DNA of 64,000 bases from assembly GCA_027493055.1 (NCBI GenBank), contig JAPUDO010000102.1, forward strand, positions 115,459 to 179,458. The letters run 5' to 3'. The position numbers and the translations under genes were made by a program. Under the pieces are notes generated by a model, which was not told the DNA's origin, searched no databases, and saw only the letters and a list, made by a program, of their open reading frames with translations. The first letter of the stretch is position 1. The number at the start of each line of letters is the position of its first letter. This DNA is from Niabella sp. GTDB lineage: Bacteria; Bacteroidota; Bacteroidia; Chitinophagales; Chitinophagaceae. Of the stretch, positions 50,497 to 59,542 are shown in pieces.

Positions 50497-51131
50497 TACA
50501 GAGGTTGGGGAAGCCGTAATGCTTTCTTCCGCCACTCCATCAATCCGCTAATAGCCAGTATCAGCAATATAAAATAATAAACGCTGGTAAATACCAGGCC
50601 TTTAACAAAATACAACGGCATTGCGCAAATATTGGTAATTATCCACCAGTACCAGCTTTCCACTTTTTTCCTGGTCATCAGCCACATGCCGGTAAAGGCG
50701 CTTGCTGAAGCCAGGGCATCGGCCCAGGGAATAGCGCCAGGCGCAAACGCTTTCTTTAAATATTGTAACGCGAAAAATATAATGCAGTAGAATAGTCCAA
50801 AGAACAGCAGCTGTTGCAGCCATTCTTTTTTATCCGAAAATTTTATTTGCACAAGCGTTTGCTGCCGGGCGTCTTTTCTTGTCCACAGGTACCAGCCATA
50901 AATATTCATAATGGTATAATAGAAGTTAACCGAAGCCTCTCCCAGCAAGTGATATTTAAAGCTCAGCCAGATATAAATAATGGTATTGAGCAAACCGGTA
51001 GGATAAACCCGTATATCTTCTTTTTTGCTGTACCACACGCTGGCAATGCCCGCCAGCACCGCAATATATTCGGGGATAGTGGTAGCTTTAAGCCCTGCTA
51101 TAAACTGGTCAAAAAGTTCCTGTATGGGCAA
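50496..51131 (-). CDS. pnuC: Nicotinamide riboside transporter
   Basis: A 211-residue PnuC with about seven helices. Seen: IPEYIAVLAGIASVWYSKKE, YPTGLLNTIIYIWLSFKYHL, NFYYTIMNIYGWYLWTR, the ALASASAFTGMWLMTRKKVE stretch and WYWWIITNICAMPLYFVKGL, hallmarks of the family. It imports nicotinamide riboside, which the neighbour kinase phosphorylates. The start is TTG 51131. Confidence 0.94.
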   Translation of the reverse strand: MPIQELFDQFIAGLKATTIPEYIAVLAGIASVWYSKKEDIRVYPTGLLNTIIYIWLSFKYHLLGEASVNFYYTIMNIYGWYLWTRKDARQQTLVQIKFSDKKEWLQQLLFFGLFYCIIFFALQYLKKAFAPGAIPWADALASASAFTGMWLMTRKKVESWYWWIITNICAMPLYFVKGLVFTSVYYFILLILAISGLMEWRKKALRLPQPL

Positions 51132-51163
51132 TAGATTGTTTTTTCAAAAATATGCATTCAAAC

Positions 51164-51195
51164 AAAAAGCCGTGCAATAAATTACACAGCTTTTA
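51164..51195 (-). terminator. Terminator of the Nfu gene
   Basis: On the minus strand AAAGCTGTG pairs with CACGGCTTT and is followed by TTGTTTG; it stands 28 bases after the Nfu stop. Confidence 0.7.
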
Positions 51196-51223
51196 CAAAT
51201 TATCTTGCTTCGTAAAAAAGGGC

Positions 51224-51820
51224 TTATTCAGCCTCTGCCACTACTTCTTTTACTTCGGGGATCATGCGTTTCATCATTCCCTCAATTCCTGCTTTTAAAG
51301 TAATCATTGATGATGGGCAGCCACTGCAGCTTCCCTGCATCATGAGGTTTACTACGCCATCATTATAGCTTTTGAATTGTATAGCGCCGCCATCCATTTC
51401 TACCGCAGGTTTTACATAGTTTTCCAGTAATTCCTTAATACGCTTTACCACATCATCATCGTCGGCTAACACTTCGTTGCTGCCTTCTTTTTTCACTACT
51501 ACAATCTCGTCTTCGTTAATTACAGCTTTTCCCTCTTCCAGGTAATCTTTCAGGAACTGGCGGATAGAAGGGGTTACGTCCATCCATTCTGCATCGGGCG
51601 TTTTGGTAAGGGTAACAAAATTGCTGGCAATGAAAACCGCTTTAATAAACGGGAAACCAAACAGTTCTGTTGCCAGGGGCGATGGTGTTGCACTTTCCGC
51701 ATCAGGAAAATCAATGCTTTTGCCCGGGTATAAAAGCTTGTTGGCTACAAACTTCATGGTTTCCGGGTTAGGCGTCATTTCAGTGTATATGCTGATTACG
51801 GGGTTTCCTGTTTTAATCAT
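51224..51820 (-). CDS. NifU-family Fe-S scaffold protein (Nfu type)
   Basis: A 198-residue protein: an Nfu_N domain (ISIYTEMTPNPETMKFVANK, TELFGFPFIKAVFIASNFVT) and a NifU C-terminal domain with the cluster-binding CxxC (MMQGSCSGCPSSMITLKAGI). It carries [4Fe-4S] clusters to target enzymes. The start is ATG 51820; the extra frame to 51949 has no leader. -7 box 51840-51847. Confidence 0.93.
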   Translation of the reverse strand: MIKTGNPVISIYTEMTPNPETMKFVANKLLYPGKSIDFPDAESATPSPLATELFGFPFIKAVFIASNFVTLTKTPDAEWMDVTPSIRQFLKDYLEEGKAVINEDEIVVVKKEGSNEVLADDDDVVKRIKELLENYVKPAVEMDGGAIQFKSYNDGVVNLMMQGSCSGCPSSMITLKAGIEGMMKRMIPEVKEVVAEAE

Positions 51821-51839
51821 AACTGTGAAAATTAATATG

Positions 51840-51847
51840 CAAAGATA
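51840..51847 (-). promoter_or_regulatory. -7 box of the Nfu gene (TATCTTTG on the minus strand)
   Basis: Exact consensus, 19 nt before the ATG. Confidence 0.6.
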
Positions 51848-51885
51848 ACAAATCTTTCGGGGAATGGTTGGGGCTTTTTCGGTTT

Positions 51886-51940
51886 TAAAGGTCGCCCGAA
51901 TACGACAGAATAAAATTGCGAAATGAAGGCGTCTGGACCG
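51886..51940. repeat. Dispersed palindromic element, copy D (degenerate)
   Basis: AAAGGTCGCCCGAATACGACAGAATAAAATTGCGAAATGAAGGCGTCTGG (written in parts: AAAGGTCGCC, CGACAGAATAAAATTGCG, AAATGAAGGCGTC). The lead-in is intact, the hairpin decayed. Confidence 0.55.
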
Positions 51941-52132
51941 GTACGCCAACTCGCTTCTTCTTACTACCTACTTGCTTAAGAGGTGTTGCTATGCCTTTAA
52001 TGCATTTTTTACCCAAAAAAACCGAAAAAATAAGGTAACAATCTTTTCCATCGGCTGATATACCGGTAAACAACTACAATGCAGGGATGCCGAAAACTGG
52101 AAAGAGTAGGCGTTATTTAAAATATTTTGGTT

Positions 52133-53836
52133 ATGAAAAAAATCGTCTTTTTAATTGCAGTATTACCGGTTCTGCTTATTGCTTCGGCACAGCAGTCAAA
52201 CATTAAACCGTTTTCAGGATTATATGCAACTGTTCATGGCGGATACGATGCGCTGCCTCTTTACAATAACAATACGCCTTATATTGATTATAAAGGCGGC
52301 CTGAATGCAGGAACGTCTGTAAATTATTACTGGAACTGGATTGGACTGGGCGCCGACTTTGATTATATCCAAAACCAGCCGAAAAACACTTATGTGCCCG
52401 ATGCCACTATTTACCCTAACGTGAACCTTACCGAAAACAAGATCACGCGTATGTTTTATGGAGCAGGGCCCTCCTTAAAATACCAGCGTAACCAAAAATT
52501 TGCGGCAGAACTATTGCTGCGGGGCGGTTTGAGCTCGGTAAAAGGCGGACTTACCAGCCTGGCCTCCACTTCTCCTACCCAGCTATTGAATTTTCATGCA
52601 GGGTACGATGCTAAATCCGTTGTGGCAGCTAAAGCACAGGCACAAGTCAATTATTATTTTTCCCCGTCCTTTGGTGTACATGCTGGCGTGTATTACATGC
52701 GTCATTTCAATACGCCTGAACTGACAGATCCCGCTTATGGCTTTTCAGCAGCGTATTTGCCTATGGCTCCCAAAGAAGGCAATGCCCAGCCCTCTTTGGT
52801 TTTGCGCAAAAACCCGTGTAATTGTGATATCAGCTCTTTGGGTGCGTTTGCCGGGGTCAGTATCAGGCTTCCTAAAAAAGCAGATAAGCCAAAACCCAAA
52901 GAAGAATGCAATACCTGCGATAATTACGCGCTGGCGGTAACAGCAAGAGATAAATACACCAAAGAAATTTTGCCTAATACAGATGTGGTCATTAAAAATG
53001 TGTATGGAGAGATCACTCATACCGGTACTACTAACAATTACGGAGTGGTTGTGTTCCGCAATATGAAACCGGGAAATTATTCCATTTCAGGCAAGCTGTT
53101 TGACGTTGACCTGGAAGGTGCGGTAGCTATTCAAACTGATTTTACGCCTAACGCTACTGTTCAAAAAGAAATTTTATATACAGATAACCGGTTCATTTTG
53201 AAAGGACAGGTAGTGGAATGTAATGCTGCATTGCCATTGACCGGGGCCTCTGTTGTTTTAACCAATACTGTATTGGCAGAGCAGAAAACTACCAGTACTG
53301 ATGATAAAGGCGCCTTTATATTCCATGCGCTTCAAAATGCAGCGTATTCTATTTATGCTAAAAAGAATAACTATTTTTCGCAGACAGAAACTATCGCTAC
53401 CAACAATTTCGACAGGAACAAGACCCTCTTCATTAAGCTGGAAGTATGTATGGAAAAAACGGATTGCGGCAAAGGCATCGTTCTTAAAAATATTTACTAC
53501 GACCTGGATAAGTATTTCATCAGGGAAGATGCCAAGCCGGAATTGAACAAGCTGGTGCAGTTCATGAAAGATAACCCGGGTGTTAAGATCGAGCTTTCCT
53601 CGCATACCGATTCAAGAGCATCCGACAGCTACAACATGACATTATCGCAAAACCGCGCCAATGCAGCAGTAGACTACCTGGTATCGCAGGGCATTGCCAA
53701 AACCCGCCTCATTCCTGTAGGATATGGTGAAAGAAGGTTGCTGAACAGATGTAAAGACGGCATAGATTGTAGCGAGGCCGAACACCAGCTCAACCGCCGC
53801 ACCGAAATGAAAGTGATTTGCCCCGATAACCTATAA
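52133..53836 (+). CDS. Outer-membrane OmpA-family protein with carboxypeptidase-regulatory repeats
   Basis: A 567-residue protein in four parts: signal peptide MKKIVFLIAVLPVLLIASAQ; an N-terminal beta-barrel (SGLYATVHGGYDALPLYNNN to SVSIRLPKKA-like region); two carboxypeptidase-regulatory/CNA-B-like Ig segments (ILPNTDVVIKNVYGEITHTG and ALPLTGASVVLTNTVLAEQK); and an OmpA-like C terminus with KIELSSHTDSRASDSYNMTLSQNRANAAVDYL and VGYGERRLLN, the peptidoglycan-binding motif. It links outer membrane and cell wall. Confidence 0.88.
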   Translation: MKKIVFLIAVLPVLLIASAQQSNIKPFSGLYATVHGGYDALPLYNNNTPYIDYKGGLNAGTSVNYYWNWIGLGADFDYIQNQPKNTYVPDATIYPNVNLTENKITRMFYGAGPSLKYQRNQKFAAELLLRGGLSSVKGGLTSLASTSPTQLLNFHAGYDAKSVVAAKAQAQVNYYFSPSFGVHAGVYYMRHFNTPELTDPAYGFSAAYLPMAPKEGNAQPSLVLRKNPCNCDISSLGAFAGVSIRLPKKADKPKPKEECNTCDNYALAVTARDKYTKEILPNTDVVIKNVYGEITHTGTTNNYGVVVFRNMKPGNYSISGKLFDVDLEGAVAIQTDFTPNATVQKEILYTDNRFILKGQVVECNAALPLTGASVVLTNTVLAEQKTTSTDDKGAFIFHALQNAAYSIYAKKNNYFSQTETIATNNFDRNKTLFIKLEVCMEKTDCGKGIVLKNIYYDLDKYFIREDAKPELNKLVQFMKDNPGVKIELSSHTDSRASDSYNMTLSQNRANAAVDYLVSQGIAKTRLIPVGYGERRLLNRCKDGIDCSEAEHQLNRRTEMKVICPDNL

Positions 53837-53848
53837 CCCATGAAGCCC

Positions 53849-53872
53849 GGAGGCTGTACGTACAGCCTCCTT
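53849..53872 (+). terminator. Perfect hairpin between ompA-like and VWA genes
   Basis: GGAGGCTGTAC followed by its exact complement, 22 bases in all, then TTATTACT. It may partially stop transcription between the two genes, which lie 63 bases apart. Confidence 0.65.
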
Positions 53873-53899
53873 ATTACTAACCCCTTAAAAATATTCTAT

Positions 53900-54754
53900 A
53901 TGAAAACGAGTTACTTAAATAATATAGTTTTTTTGTTCCTGTTGATGATTAGCCTTGGAAGCCAGTCCTGCAAAAAAGGGACAGAAATATGCCCCTATGA
54001 TGAAGAGCCCGCAGGATGTGCTGCAGGAATGGATGTGGCATTTTTGATTGACTATACCGGCAGCATGGGTACCGCAATAGATTCCATTAAAAACGAAGTA
54101 AGCAGTATTGTGAATACTATTGTTACAGAATCAGGTGGCGATTACAGGCTGGCCCTGGGTATTTTTGATGAATGCCCGAAAAAAAACGGCCCGTCTTATA
54201 TAGCAAGTCCGGCATATACTTCTTTACCGGCCAGCCAGAAAAAAGTGATCACTTCCGGCACTATAACCGATCAGCATTTAACCATGATGGAAATGTTTGC
54301 TCCTGCCAATGCTGCAAGCTTCAGCACCCAGCTTTCTTTTCTTAATAACAATCCTAATATGCCAATGGGCTGGGGCGTTGGCGGCCCCGAGCCCGGCGAT
54401 TTATTGCTGAACGAAATTTTGAACAATGGCTTTGCCGGAACCTGGCGTGGCGGCGGCATTACCAAACTGGCTATTATTATTACTGATGCTCCTGCCGGTG
54501 GCGATGATGATAATGCTACAGCTGCAGATGATACCTATTTGCAAAGCCTGGCAGCAGCAGCCAATAGTATGGGTGTACAATGTGTATTATTAACCACTTT
54601 TAGCGGCAACCCTACCTACCCTGCAAATTACCAGTTGCAGTTAATTAATAACAATACGGGGGGCTCTGCTGTAGTGGCGCCTACTTTCAGCAATATTTCG
54701 AAAGACATCATTACACAGATCGAGAATATATGTGACACTGATAAAAGAAAATAG
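53900..54754 (+). CDS. VWA-domain lipoprotein
   Basis: A 284-residue lipoprotein (leader NIVFLFLLMISLGSQSC, KKG after the lipid Cys) with one von Willebrand A domain: AFLIDYTGSMGTAIDSIKN, IFDECPKK, GGITKLAIIITDAPAGGDDD. The MIDAS reads DxTGS instead of DxSxS, so metal binding may be altered. Start ATG 53900; a frame start at 53840 runs through the hairpin. It follows the OmpA-like gene and may be its surface partner (inference). Confidence 0.82.
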   Translation: MKTSYLNNIVFLFLLMISLGSQSCKKGTEICPYDEEPAGCAAGMDVAFLIDYTGSMGTAIDSIKNEVSSIVNTIVTESGGDYRLALGIFDECPKKNGPSYIASPAYTSLPASQKKVITSGTITDQHLTMMEMFAPANAASFSTQLSFLNNNPNMPMGWGVGGPEPGDLLLNEILNNGFAGTWRGGGITKLAIIITDAPAGGDDDNATAADDTYLQSLAAAANSMGVQCVLLTTFSGNPTYPANYQLQLINNNTGGSAVVAPTFSNISKDIITQIENICDTDKRK

Positions 54755-54782
54755 CCGTTATTTCCTGCTCCTTCTATATTTT

Positions 54783-54814
54783 AAACCGTCTCCCCGGTGG
54801 AGGCGGTTTTTATG
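54783..54814 (+). terminator. Terminator of the VWA gene
   Basis: AAACCGTCTCC and GGAGGCGGTTT (near-perfect 11-bp stem), then TTTAT. Confidence 0.75.
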
Positions 54815-54825
54815 GGAAGCTCTCC

Positions 54826-54833
54826 TATCTTTG
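54826..54833 (+). promoter_or_regulatory. -7 box of the ArsC-like gene (TATCTTTG)
   Basis: Exact consensus, 6 nt before ATG 54840. Confidence 0.6.
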
Positions 54834-54839
54834 AGGGCT

Positions 54840-55199
54840 ATGAAGAAAAAGATCTATTACCTTGCCACCTGTTCTACATGCGAGGGCATTATGAAGGAGC
54901 TGCAAATTAATGAACAAACCGGCTTTGAGCTGCAGGATATCCGTATCCAAAAAATCACTTCTGTTCAAATTGATGAAATGCAAAAGCTGGCAGGAAGCTA
55001 CGACGCATTGTTCAGCCGCCGCGCATTAAAATATAAGGAGCTGGGGTTAAAAGATAAAAAGCTGACGGAGCAGGATTATAAAAACTATATTCTCGAACAT
55101 GACACCTTTCTAAAAAGGCCGGTTGTTATTTTAGGCGATAAAATATTTATCGGCAGCGAAAAGAGGAATATAGAAGCGTTAGAAGCAGCATTGAAATAG
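54840..55199 (+). CDS. ArsC/Spx-family protein
   Basis: A 119-residue thioredoxin-fold protein: KKIYYLATCSTCEGIMKEL with the N-terminal CSTC, the KIT-SVQIDEMQKLAGSYDALF region, SRRALKYKELGL, and the end RPVVILGDKIFIGSEKRNIE. It resembles Spx/MgsR and arsenate reductase. Without the arsenical operon around, a thiol-based regulatory role is as likely as arsenate reduction. The start is ATG 54840, with its own promoter. Confidence 0.82.
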   Translation: MKKKIYYLATCSTCEGIMKELQINEQTGFELQDIRIQKITSVQIDEMQKLAGSYDALFSRRALKYKELGLKDKKLTEQDYKNYILEHDTFLKRPVVILGDKIFIGSEKRNIEALEAALK

Positions 55200-55319
55200 G
55201 GACTGCCGGCAGAGGTACTAAACGGAGAAGACCTGAAGTTCAGACGGAAAATTTACTATTAAACTTATCTACAGCGGAAGGTGCTTTGTAATTCTGTTAG
55301 CGATAAGGGGCAAGCGGTT

Positions 55320-56463
55320 TTACTTGTGTAGCTCTTTTCTGATAAACTCTTCCAATTGTTTTGTACTTGGCAATTCAAGCATGTATTTGCTTACCAATAG
55401 ATCCTGGTCTGAGTCGGCAACTGCATATTCAACTAATTCTTTATTGTTTTCAGTTACCAATAATAATGCTGCCGGAGGGTTATCGTCAGGAAGCATTATG
55501 TTCTTTTTGTAATAGTTAATATAGGTTTTTAGCTGCCCTATATTCTCGTGCTCAACCTCTTTCATTTTTAAATCAATCAATACGTGGCATTTTAAAATAC
55601 GGTGGTAAAACACTAAATCAATATGATAATATCTTCCTCCAATAGTTATTCGTTTTTGTTTAGCCTCAAAACAAAAGCCAAATCCGAGCTCTAATAAAAA
55701 CTCTTCGAGATGGTCTATTAATGCTTGTTCCAAATCAGATTCATATACTACATCTTTAGCCTTTAACCCTAAGAACTCAAAAGTGAAAGGCGATTTGATA
55801 ATATCTGCCGGAACTAATGCGCTTGATTTTTCCTGCACGATACGGCTTAATTTTTCCGGATTGTTACTCATGCCGCTACGCTCAAAATATAGCGAATTTA
55901 TTTGTCGTTTAAGTTCTTCTACCTTCCAGTTCCCTTTTATACATTCTATTTCGTAAAAGGTGCGCTTTAGCGGGTCTTCTATAGGAAATAACAGCGTAAA
56001 GTGTGTATAAGATAAACTATTAATAAGCTTATCGGGAGGTACTTGCAGGTTGTTAGGAAGTGTACTTTCTAATTGGTCAGTTCTCAACTGACTAATTAGA
56101 ACTAATTGATTATTAATGTCTTGAGATTCGTCAGTCAGTAAATGACCAATTGAGCTATTGTCAAAACCTAATTGTTTTAACTGGCCGGGTAAGGCTTTGC
56201 TAATTTGAGGGTAAATAGCATAAAACTGGCGGCTAAGCTTGAGATTTGTTTCTGAAAGCCCTTTAAGATTAAGGGACCTTGCTAACTCAGATAATATTCT
56301 CCCCATATTTCGCACGATCCTCTCCTTTCTGCTCAAACTCTACAATATAAAAGCCTATTAGCCAATTGCGGATGGTAAGATATCTGTTTACAGATTTTAA
56401 TGCACTTTGCTGAAACGTGCTATGTGCCTGCTGAATGGTATTTACCAATAACTCAAAGTTCAT
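55320..56463 (-). pseudogene. DUF1016 (YhcG-type) nuclease gene with a frameshift
   Basis: Two frames form one protein. 56463-56287 (MNFELLVNTIQQAHSTFQQS, VNRYLTIRNWLIGFYIVEFE, GEDRAKYGENII stop) is the DUF1016 N-terminal domain; from about 56300 to 55320 the other frame continues ILSELARSLNLKGLSETNLK to the C-terminal PD-(D/E)XK part (YYHIDLVFYHRILKCHVLID, EHENIGQLKTYINYYKK). One base must be lost or gained near 56290-56305. The reading frames otherwise look intact, so it is a recent frameshift or a sequencing error. The expected product is a single nuclease-like protein of about 370 residues. Confidence 0.82.
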
Positions 56464-56543
56464 TTTGTCACTTATTAAATAAATTTGTTCAGAGTTTTTG
56501 CTTTCCTCCTCCCACAAATATGCGAAAATTATTACTCCTGGTG

Positions 56544-57821
56544 CTAATGAGCTGCTGTATCCTGGCCGGAAGAAAGTTCATCTGATACAGCAGCGATACG
56601 GGAACTTTCCCTTTTTTCTCTGCCTAATACCTTCCATGCAATAAAGACACTGGTTAGCATAAATAAAGCTCCTAATAAAAACGGTGCGCCGGGAAAATGT
56701 ATGGCGGAGTCTTTATGGGTGGTGTAGTTGAATAAACCGGTCATAATCAACGGGCCAAATATAGAAGTAAGGCTCATCAGGCTGGTAAGGCTGCCTTGCA
56801 ACTGCCCCTGTTCGTTAGACGGCACGTGTTTTGAAATGATGGATTGTAATGCCGGGCCGGCAATTCCGCCCAAACAATAGGGGATTAAAAATGCATACAT
56901 CATCCAGCTTTGAGTGGCAAACGCAAATAGTGTTAAGCCAACAGCATAAAGAAATAATCCGAGATAGGTACTTTTTTCATCGCCCAGCCGTGGGTTAATA
57001 AAGCGGATCAGTCCACCCTGTACTACGCCTACTAATACGCCCACAATGGCCAGCGATAGTCCTACCTGCTTTTCGTTCCATTTAAAAACATACATGGTAA
57101 AATAGTTCCAGTTGCTTTGCACGGCGTGCGCGGCCAGGTTGATAAATACAAAAGAAATAACCAGCCCGGCAATGGTTTTATGCGTTCCTAAAAAAGCCAG
57201 TGAGCCAATGGGGTTGGCCTTTTTTAATTCAAAGGGTCTGCGGTTTTCCGGCTTTAAAGATTCAGGTAAAACAAAGTAGCCATATAAAAAATTAAGAAAG
57301 CAAAGAATGGCGGCGGCATAAAAAGGCGCCCTTAATCCCCAGCTGGCTAATAATCCACCCAATGCCGGGCCCAATACAAAGCCCAGGCCAAAAGCAGCGC
57401 CAATCAAGCCGAAATTTTTTGCCCGGTTTTCATTGGTACTGATGTCGGCAATATAGGCGCTGGCTGCGGTAAAGCTGGCGCCGGTTATACCTGCCAGTAC
57501 CCGGCCCACAAAGAGCAGCGCATAGTTGTGTGCCAGGGCCAGGATAATGTAATCCACGCAAAAGCCTAAGAGGGAAATCAATATTACGGGGCGTCTCCCA
57601 AACCTGTCGCTGAGGTTGCCCATCAGCGGAGCAAATAGAAACTGCATAGCTGCAAATACCGATACGAGGTAGCCTCCCCACCGGCTGGTTTCGTTAAGCG
57701 GAATATGCTTTAGCTCTACCAGTAATTCGGGCATTACGGGAATGATAAGTCCCCAGCCGATTACATCTATAGTAAGTGTAATAAAGATGAAGCCGATAGC
57801 AGCGCTTTTTGTAGTTTTCAT
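56544..57821 (-). CDS. MFS transporter, TCR/Tet family
   Basis: A 425-residue 12-helix exporter: SAAIGFIFITLTIDVIGWGL, the motif A GNLSDRFGRRPVILISLLG, the GRVLAGITGASFTAASAYIA (motif C-like) and GAAFGLGFVLGPALGGLLAS. It resembles drug exporters of the tetracycline class; the substrate is unknown. Start ATG 57821; the frame to 57947 includes repeat DNA. The DUF1016 gene follows downstream. Confidence 0.9.
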   Translation of the reverse strand: MKTTKSAAIGFIFITLTIDVIGWGLIIPVMPELLVELKHIPLNETSRWGGYLVSVFAAMQFLFAPLMGNLSDRFGRRPVILISLLGFCVDYIILALAHNYALLFVGRVLAGITGASFTAASAYIADISTNENRAKNFGLIGAAFGLGFVLGPALGGLLASWGLRAPFYAAAILCFLNFLYGYFVLPESLKPENRRPFELKKANPIGSLAFLGTHKTIAGLVISFVFINLAAHAVQSNWNYFTMYVFKWNEKQVGLSLAIVGVLVGVVQGGLIRFINPRLGDEKSTYLGLFLYAVGLTLFAFATQSWMMYAFLIPYCLGGIAGPALQSIISKHVPSNEQGQLQGSLTSLMSLTSIFGPLIMTGLFNYTTHKDSAIHFPGAPFLLGALFMLTSVFIAWKVLGREKRESSRIAAVSDELSSGQDTAAH

Positions 57822-57951
57822 TTTTTGTAGATGAGTCTGCAAAGATGGGGAAAAGAAAGGGAAAGTCAGAAAGTCCGGAGTCCAAAGAAGCCCATCGACA
57901 ATGGACTGATACAGTTGACAAACCTGGAACTTGAAACCCGAAACCAACCCG

Positions 57952-58440
57952 TTACCTCAGCTCTTCAAACACACCGGTCTGCCTGTTTTTACGCACGTTA
58001 TCCCAGTTAAAGTATCGCCCGTTCATGGCCACATATACGCCGTGGGGAAGGGTTTGAGCAAAAGCCAGGGCGCTGCCCAGGTTGAACAAGCCATCTGAGC
58101 TGCCAAATTTGATCGGGATCATGGCGCCGGTAATGACAATGGTTTTGTGCTTCACTTTTTCAGCTAAAACTTTGGCCGTTTTATCCATGGTATCGGTGCC
58201 ATGTGTAATGACGATCTGTTCTTCTTCGCACTGTTCACATTGGTAGGCAATCAGTTCACGGTCTTCATGGGTCATTTCCAGGCTGTCTATCATCATTAGT
58301 GTGCGTATCTCTACCGGCACTTTATTACGCCCTTTTTCCAGCAGCTCGTGCATATGTGTATCTTTAAAATACAACTGCCCGTTCAGCATATTGTATTCTT
58401 TGTCAAAAGTTCCGCCGGTTATAAAGATCCTTATTGCCAT
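57952..58440 (-). CDS. Asparaginase-domain protein, N-terminal half only
   Basis: A 162-residue protein with the N-terminal L-asparaginase motifs: IRIFITGGTFDKEYNMLNGQ (catalytic Thr), EQIVITHGTDTMDKTAKVLA (second Thr-Asp), TIVITGAMIPIKFGSSDGLF. The C-terminal half (about 160 aa) of full-length asparaginases is absent; the short form exists in Bacteroidota. Its own -7 box TACTTTTG (58460-58467). Activity uncertain. Confidence 0.88.
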   Translation of the reverse strand: MAIRIFITGGTFDKEYNMLNGQLYFKDTHMHELLEKGRNKVPVEIRTLMMIDSLEMTHEDRELIAYQCEQCEEEQIVITHGTDTMDKTAKVLAEKVKHKTIVITGAMIPIKFGSSDGLFNLGSALAFAQTLPHGVYVAMNGRYFNWDNVRKNRQTGVFEELR

Positions 58441-58459
58441 TACTTATTGATTTGGGGAT

Positions 58460-58467
58460 CAAAAGTA
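58460..58467 (-). promoter_or_regulatory. -7 box of the asparaginase-like gene (TACTTTTG on the minus strand)
   Basis: Exact TAnnTTTG, 19 nt before ATG 58440. Confidence 0.5.
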
Positions 58468-58518
58468 ATAAAGTTTGCACTGGCATACCAGGATGCAGGT
58501 CATAAGCTTTTCAAAACC

Positions 58519-59034
58519 TTACAGATCTTTCGCATTCCTGAAAGTTTGTAACAGCCTGTCCAATTGTTCCAGCCCTATGGTGAAACCTTCTTTAAAGCCC
58601 ATTTGAATGATGGTTTCCAGGTCTTCCAGCTTTTCATGAGTGATAGTGATCTCTACTGTTGTGTTGCCTCCGTTTGTGGTAAAAATGTTCATCCATTGTG
58701 AATGGGGCATGCTGGTATTGATATTTCCTTCTTCATCAGAAAAGCCATCATTAGCGCTGAAATACTGCTCCCGGTTAATAGAAATATAGTCGGCAACACT
58801 CCAATGCTTTTCACCTTCGGGGCCTACCATAGCGTACAGCCAGCGGCCGCCTTCACGGAAATCCATTGATTTTGTTTCTGCTTTCCAGGGTTCGGGACCC
58901 CACCACTGGTCAAGTATTTCAGCCTCTGTCCAGGCCTTCCATACTAATGGCAGGCCGGCTGCAAATTCGCGTTTTACATGTATGGTCTTATTTTCCCTGT
59001 TTACGGAAAAATCGAATAATAAACTTGGGTTCAT
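58519..59034 (-). CDS. SRPBCC/AHSA1 family protein, copy 3 of the ArsR operon
   Basis: A 171-residue START-fold protein: KTIHVKREFAAGLPLVWKAW, AEILDQWWGPEPWKAETKSM, EGGRWLYAMVGPEGEKHWSV, HSQWMNIFTTNGGNTTVEIT. Last gene of the operon; 1 base after the second AHSA1 stop. Ligand unknown. Confidence 0.88.
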   Translation of the reverse strand: MNPSLLFDFSVNRENKTIHVKREFAAGLPLVWKAWTEAEILDQWWGPEPWKAETKSMDFREGGRWLYAMVGPEGEKHWSVADYISINREQYFSANDGFSDEEGNINTSMPHSQWMNIFTTNGGNTTVEITITHEKLEDLETIIQMGFKEGFTIGLEQLDRLLQTFRNAKDL

Positions 59035-59035
59035 T

Positions 59036-59542
59036 TTATTTATTTTTTAGTGTTAATAATAGTTCGTCCAGGTTTTGCAGGTGCGACGAAAATCCTTTTT
59101 TGTGGCTATGCGTTGCCATTTTTTTAAACATTTCGGGATTTCTGTATTTTTCAGTGATCATTACGAGTGTTTTGCCCTTCGTTTTTTGGAAAGTAAGGAT
59201 GCATTCGGTATACTGAAAATCCGGGTTAGCTGTTCCGTCTTCATCGCTGAATACTCTTAATTCGGTAATGCTTTTTTGGGGTTCAATTTTTTTGTAATCA
59301 TACCGATTCCAATGTTTTTCCCCTTTGGGACTTACTATTGCGTAATGCCAAAAACCACCTTCACTGAAATCTAAAGTTTTTGTTTCTGTTCTGTAAGGAT
59401 TGGGAGCACACCACTGGTCGAGTAATTCGGCGGTTGTCCATGCCTGCCAAACTAAATCAAGCGGTGCATCAAATTCACGTTTTATGAGGATAGTGTTGTT
59501 TTCCTTATTTACAGAAAAATCGAATAAAAGATGATGGCTCAT
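59036..59542 (-). CDS. SRPBCC/AHSA1 family protein, copy 2 of the ArsR operon
   Basis: A 168-residue paralogue: NTILIKREFDAPLDLVWQAW, LLDQWCAPNPYRTETKTLDF, EGGFWHYAIVSPKGEKHWNR. Overlaps the upstream copy by 4 bases (ATGA), so translation is coupled. Closest to copy 3 in sequence. Confidence 0.88.
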   Translation of the reverse strand: MSHHLLFDFSVNKENNTILIKREFDAPLDLVWQAWTTAELLDQWCAPNPYRTETKTLDFSEGGFWHYAIVSPKGEKHWNRYDYKKIEPQKSITELRVFSDEDGTANPDFQYTECILTFQKTKGKTLVMITEKYRNPEMFKKMATHSHKKGFSSHLQNLDELLLTLKNK

